Assembly (NCBI RefSeq): GCF_004770995.1
Contig: NZ_RQHW01000047.1
Location: 186,001-250,000 of the forward strand
Length of the DNA: 64,000 nt
Reading direction: 5' to 3'
DNA from: Leptospira idonii
Lineage (GTDB): Bacteria > Spirochaetota > Leptospiria > Leptospirales > Leptospiraceae
This document shows, one piece after another, positions 62,712-64,000 of this stretch. The first letter of the stretch is position 1. Each line of letters begins with the position of its first letter. The translations under genes were made by a program, and so were the position numbers. The notes below the pieces were generated by a model. It saw nothing but the letters and a program-made list of their open reading frames with translations, was not told the DNA's origin and ran no database searches.

Positions 62712-63920
62712 ATGGATCCTTATTATCAGGAACTAAGCGATGTTTTGTTGAAGAAGGCAGGGATCAGGATCGATTCACCCGAAAAATGGGATTTGATCCG
62801 AAACCATTTCAACGAATCTCAGTTCAAAAGTTTAATTCGAGATCCTTCTCCTTCTCTTTGGGCGGAGCTGTTCCGCACATTGAATATTTCCGAAACTTAT
62901 TTCCATAGGGATCCCGTTCAATTGAAGGCGATCTTCGGAACATTGATCCCGGAATATTTGAAACTAACCGGTAAAACCCATCTTCACGTTTGGAGTGCAG
63001 GATGTTCGACGGGAGAGGAAGCATATACCCTCTCCTGCATGTTGGAAATTCTTTCCGAAAAGAGAGCGTTGAACAGTTATTTGGTTGTAGGAACAGACAT
63101 CCAATCGAAGTCTTTGGAGATTGCAAAAAAGGGAGTGTATTCCAATTATTCCGTTCGCAATCATCTTCCCGAGGGAATGGAAGAGTATTTAATTCGAGAT
63201 GCGAATCAGGTATCCGTTCATTCTGCGATCAAAAACAAGACTCTATTTTTTGAGAAAAATCTTCTGGAACCTATGGAAGAAACTTTCGATTTAATCGTAT
63301 GCAGAAACGTTTTTATTTATCTGGAAAATGACGCCAAAGAATCCATATTGGAAAATTTCTCCAAATCCTTGTTTGACGGAGGAATCATCGTTCTAGGTCA
63401 TGCGGAACATTCGGGAGCTCTCCCTGAGAATCTATCCTCTCATTCGATTTCGGGAGAAACAAGTTATTTCAAAAAGGGAACTCGCATAAAAAATCCTCAG
63501 TCCTCCCTAAAAGAGAATTTCCCTTCTCCTAAGGAAACACCTTCCATTCTGAAGCAGGAAACAAAACAGAAACTCCCCCTGGATCCTATTCTTAGTCTGC
63601 CTCAGATTTCCCTTCGTCCGGAGGAGAAAAAAGAACCGAAACCGACTGCCAGAGAATCTGCGCTTTTGGAGAAAAACAGAGCGAACTACGAGCAGGCCCA
63701 TTTTTTTTGGAAACAGGTTCTTTATGAAGATCCTGATTCCGTGGAAGCTTATTACGAACTTTCCAATTATTTTTGGGAGAAAGGGGATCGGAAAATGGCG
63801 AGGAGTTACCAAGCCCAAGCTCAGGTCCTTCTCAAGAATGACCCTGCCAAAGTCGACCTTATAAAGAAGAGGGGGAATTGGGTCTCGGAATGGGATGATT
63901 TTCTGAGCCTTTCTCTTTAG
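62712..63920 (+). CDS. cheR: CheR-type chemoreceptor methyltransferase with C-terminal TPR-like extension
   Basis: 402 residues. An N-terminal all-helical domain is followed by the CheR SAM domain: TYFHRDPVQLKAIFGTL near 60-76, HVWSAGCSTGEEAYTLSC near 93-110, GTDIQSKSLEIAKKGVYS near 128-145 and LIVCRNVFIYLEND near 196-209. A Pro/Glu-rich linker near 255-310 leads to a tetratricopeptide-like tail (AHFFWKQVLYEDPDSVEAYY). It methylates glutamates of chemoreceptors using SAM. GGAGG at 62704-62708 precedes the start. A CheW-like gene follows after five bases. Confidence 0.9.
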   Translation: MDPYYQELSDVLLKKAGIRIDSPEKWDLIRNHFNESQFKSLIRDPSPSLWAELFRTLNISETYFHRDPVQLKAIFGTLIPEYLKLTGKTHLHVWSAGCSTGEEAYTLSCMLEILSEKRALNSYLVVGTDIQSKSLEIAKKGVYSNYSVRNHLPEGMEEYLIRDANQVSVHSAIKNKTLFFEKNLLEPMEETFDLIVCRNVFIYLENDAKESILENFSKSLFDGGIIVLGHAEHSGALPENLSSHSISGETSYFKKGTRIKNPQSSLKENFPSPKETPSILKQETKQKLPLDPILSLPQISLRPEEKKEPKPTARESALLEKNRANYEQAHFFWKQVLYEDPDSVEAYYELSNYFWEKGDRKMARSYQAQAQVLLKNDPAKVDLIKKRGNWVSEWDDFLSLSL

Positions 63921-63925
63921 ATCTC

Positions 63926-64000
63926 ATGGCAGAAAACACGGATTGGTTGTTATTTGAAATCAGAGATAGATATTTTGCGCTGAAGGCGCAATTTGTCAGG
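63926..64000 (+). CDS. cheW: CheW-like protein, N-terminal start only (runs off right edge)
   Basis: ATG 63926, five bases after the cheR stop, opens a frame that stays open to the end of the window (25 codons). It reads AENTDWLLFEIRDRYFALKA, which matches the first beta strands of CheW-domain proteins, where a short hydrophobic FxIxxxxFAL pattern is usual. CheW couples chemoreceptors to the CheA kinase. A longer CheW-domain protein is also possible. The rest lies outside the window. Confidence 0.65.
   Translation, partial: MAENTDWLLFEIRDRYFALKAQFVR

Noticed and set aside
1..64000. Mobile elements, CRISPR arrays, tRNA or rRNA genes
   Set aside because: No transposase or integrase motif, spaced repeat array or recognisable structural RNA was found by reading; a dedicated RNA scan was not possible.

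Overview
This window reads as a chromosomal surface-polysaccharide (LPS O-antigen, rfb-type) locus of a spirochaete of the genus Leptospira. The genus call rests on proteins resembling families known from Leptospira loci (the LIC12162-type and LIC13510-type surface-carbohydrate proteins and the LA_3751/LA_3752-type membrane transferases), on the AT-rich composition, and on frequent TTG/GTG starts. The species cannot be fixed from the sequence alone.

Layout. From base 1 to 57701 every gene is on the + strand. I count 56 genes, mostly overlapping by a few bases (many ATGA junctions). The longest gene-free stretch is 151 bases (1733-1883), so no empty stretch reaches 300 bases. Modules in order: (A) 1-1732, tail of a LIC12162-type protein plus a 6-phosphogluconolactonase-like gene. 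(B) 1884-9519, an unusual set: SIS isomerase, HpcH/HpaI aldolase, KdsB-like CMP transferase, Gfo/Idh oxidoreductase, SDR, dehydroquinate-synthase-like cyclase, acyltransferase, methyltransferase and 2-hydroxyacid dehydrogenase. (C) 9531-14637, a LIC13510-type protein and a CDP-6-deoxyhexose branch (RfbF, RfbG, RmlC-like cupin, SDR). (D) 14637-20052, a GT2, the amidotransferase trio (WbpG/PseA, HisH, HisF types), a 2-oxoglutarate oxygenase and a GT4. (E) 20100-22648, a LegB-type dehydratase, a sugar nucleotidyltransferase and an epimerase. (F) 22664-28171, a UDP-L-QuiNAc/L-FucNAc-type pathway, a WbuB-like transferase and a WbaP/WcaJ-type initiating phosphotransferase. (G) 28201-31686, a Wzy-like polymerase followed by a Wzm/Wzt ABC exporter. 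(H) 31702-47579, a long run of GT9, GT2 and GT4 transferases, methyltransferases and multi-membrane proteins. (I) 47581-49580, UDP-galactopyranose mutase plus a galactofuranosyltransferase candidate. (J) 49580-59239, a GT4, GT-C-like membrane proteins, an O-antigen-ligase-like protein and polyprenyl-phosphate sugar synthases; the last gene is on the - strand. (K) 59283-64000, a higher-GC flank with an App1-type phosphatase, a UbiD decarboxylase, CheR and the start of a CheW-like gene.

How it fits together. Modules B-F and I make several different activated sugars (CMP-, CDP-, UDP- and probably other NDP-linked). The WbaP-like enzyme starts the lipid-linked unit, and the many cytoplasmic transferases extend it. 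Wzy and/or Wzm/Wzt polymerise and export it. The polyprenyl-phosphate synthases with GT-C partners probably decorate it in the periplasm, and the ligase-like protein joins it to the lipid A-core. No flippase (Wzx), chain-length regulator (Wzz), transposase, tRNA, rRNA or CRISPR array was seen.

The most unusual parts are module B, which combines a sugar-phosphate-cyclase-like protein with a ulosonic-acid-type aldolase and CMP transferase, and the side-by-side Wzy-like polymerase and ABC exporter. A complete glycosyltransferase gene at 32836-33753 appears to start with a rare CTG codon.
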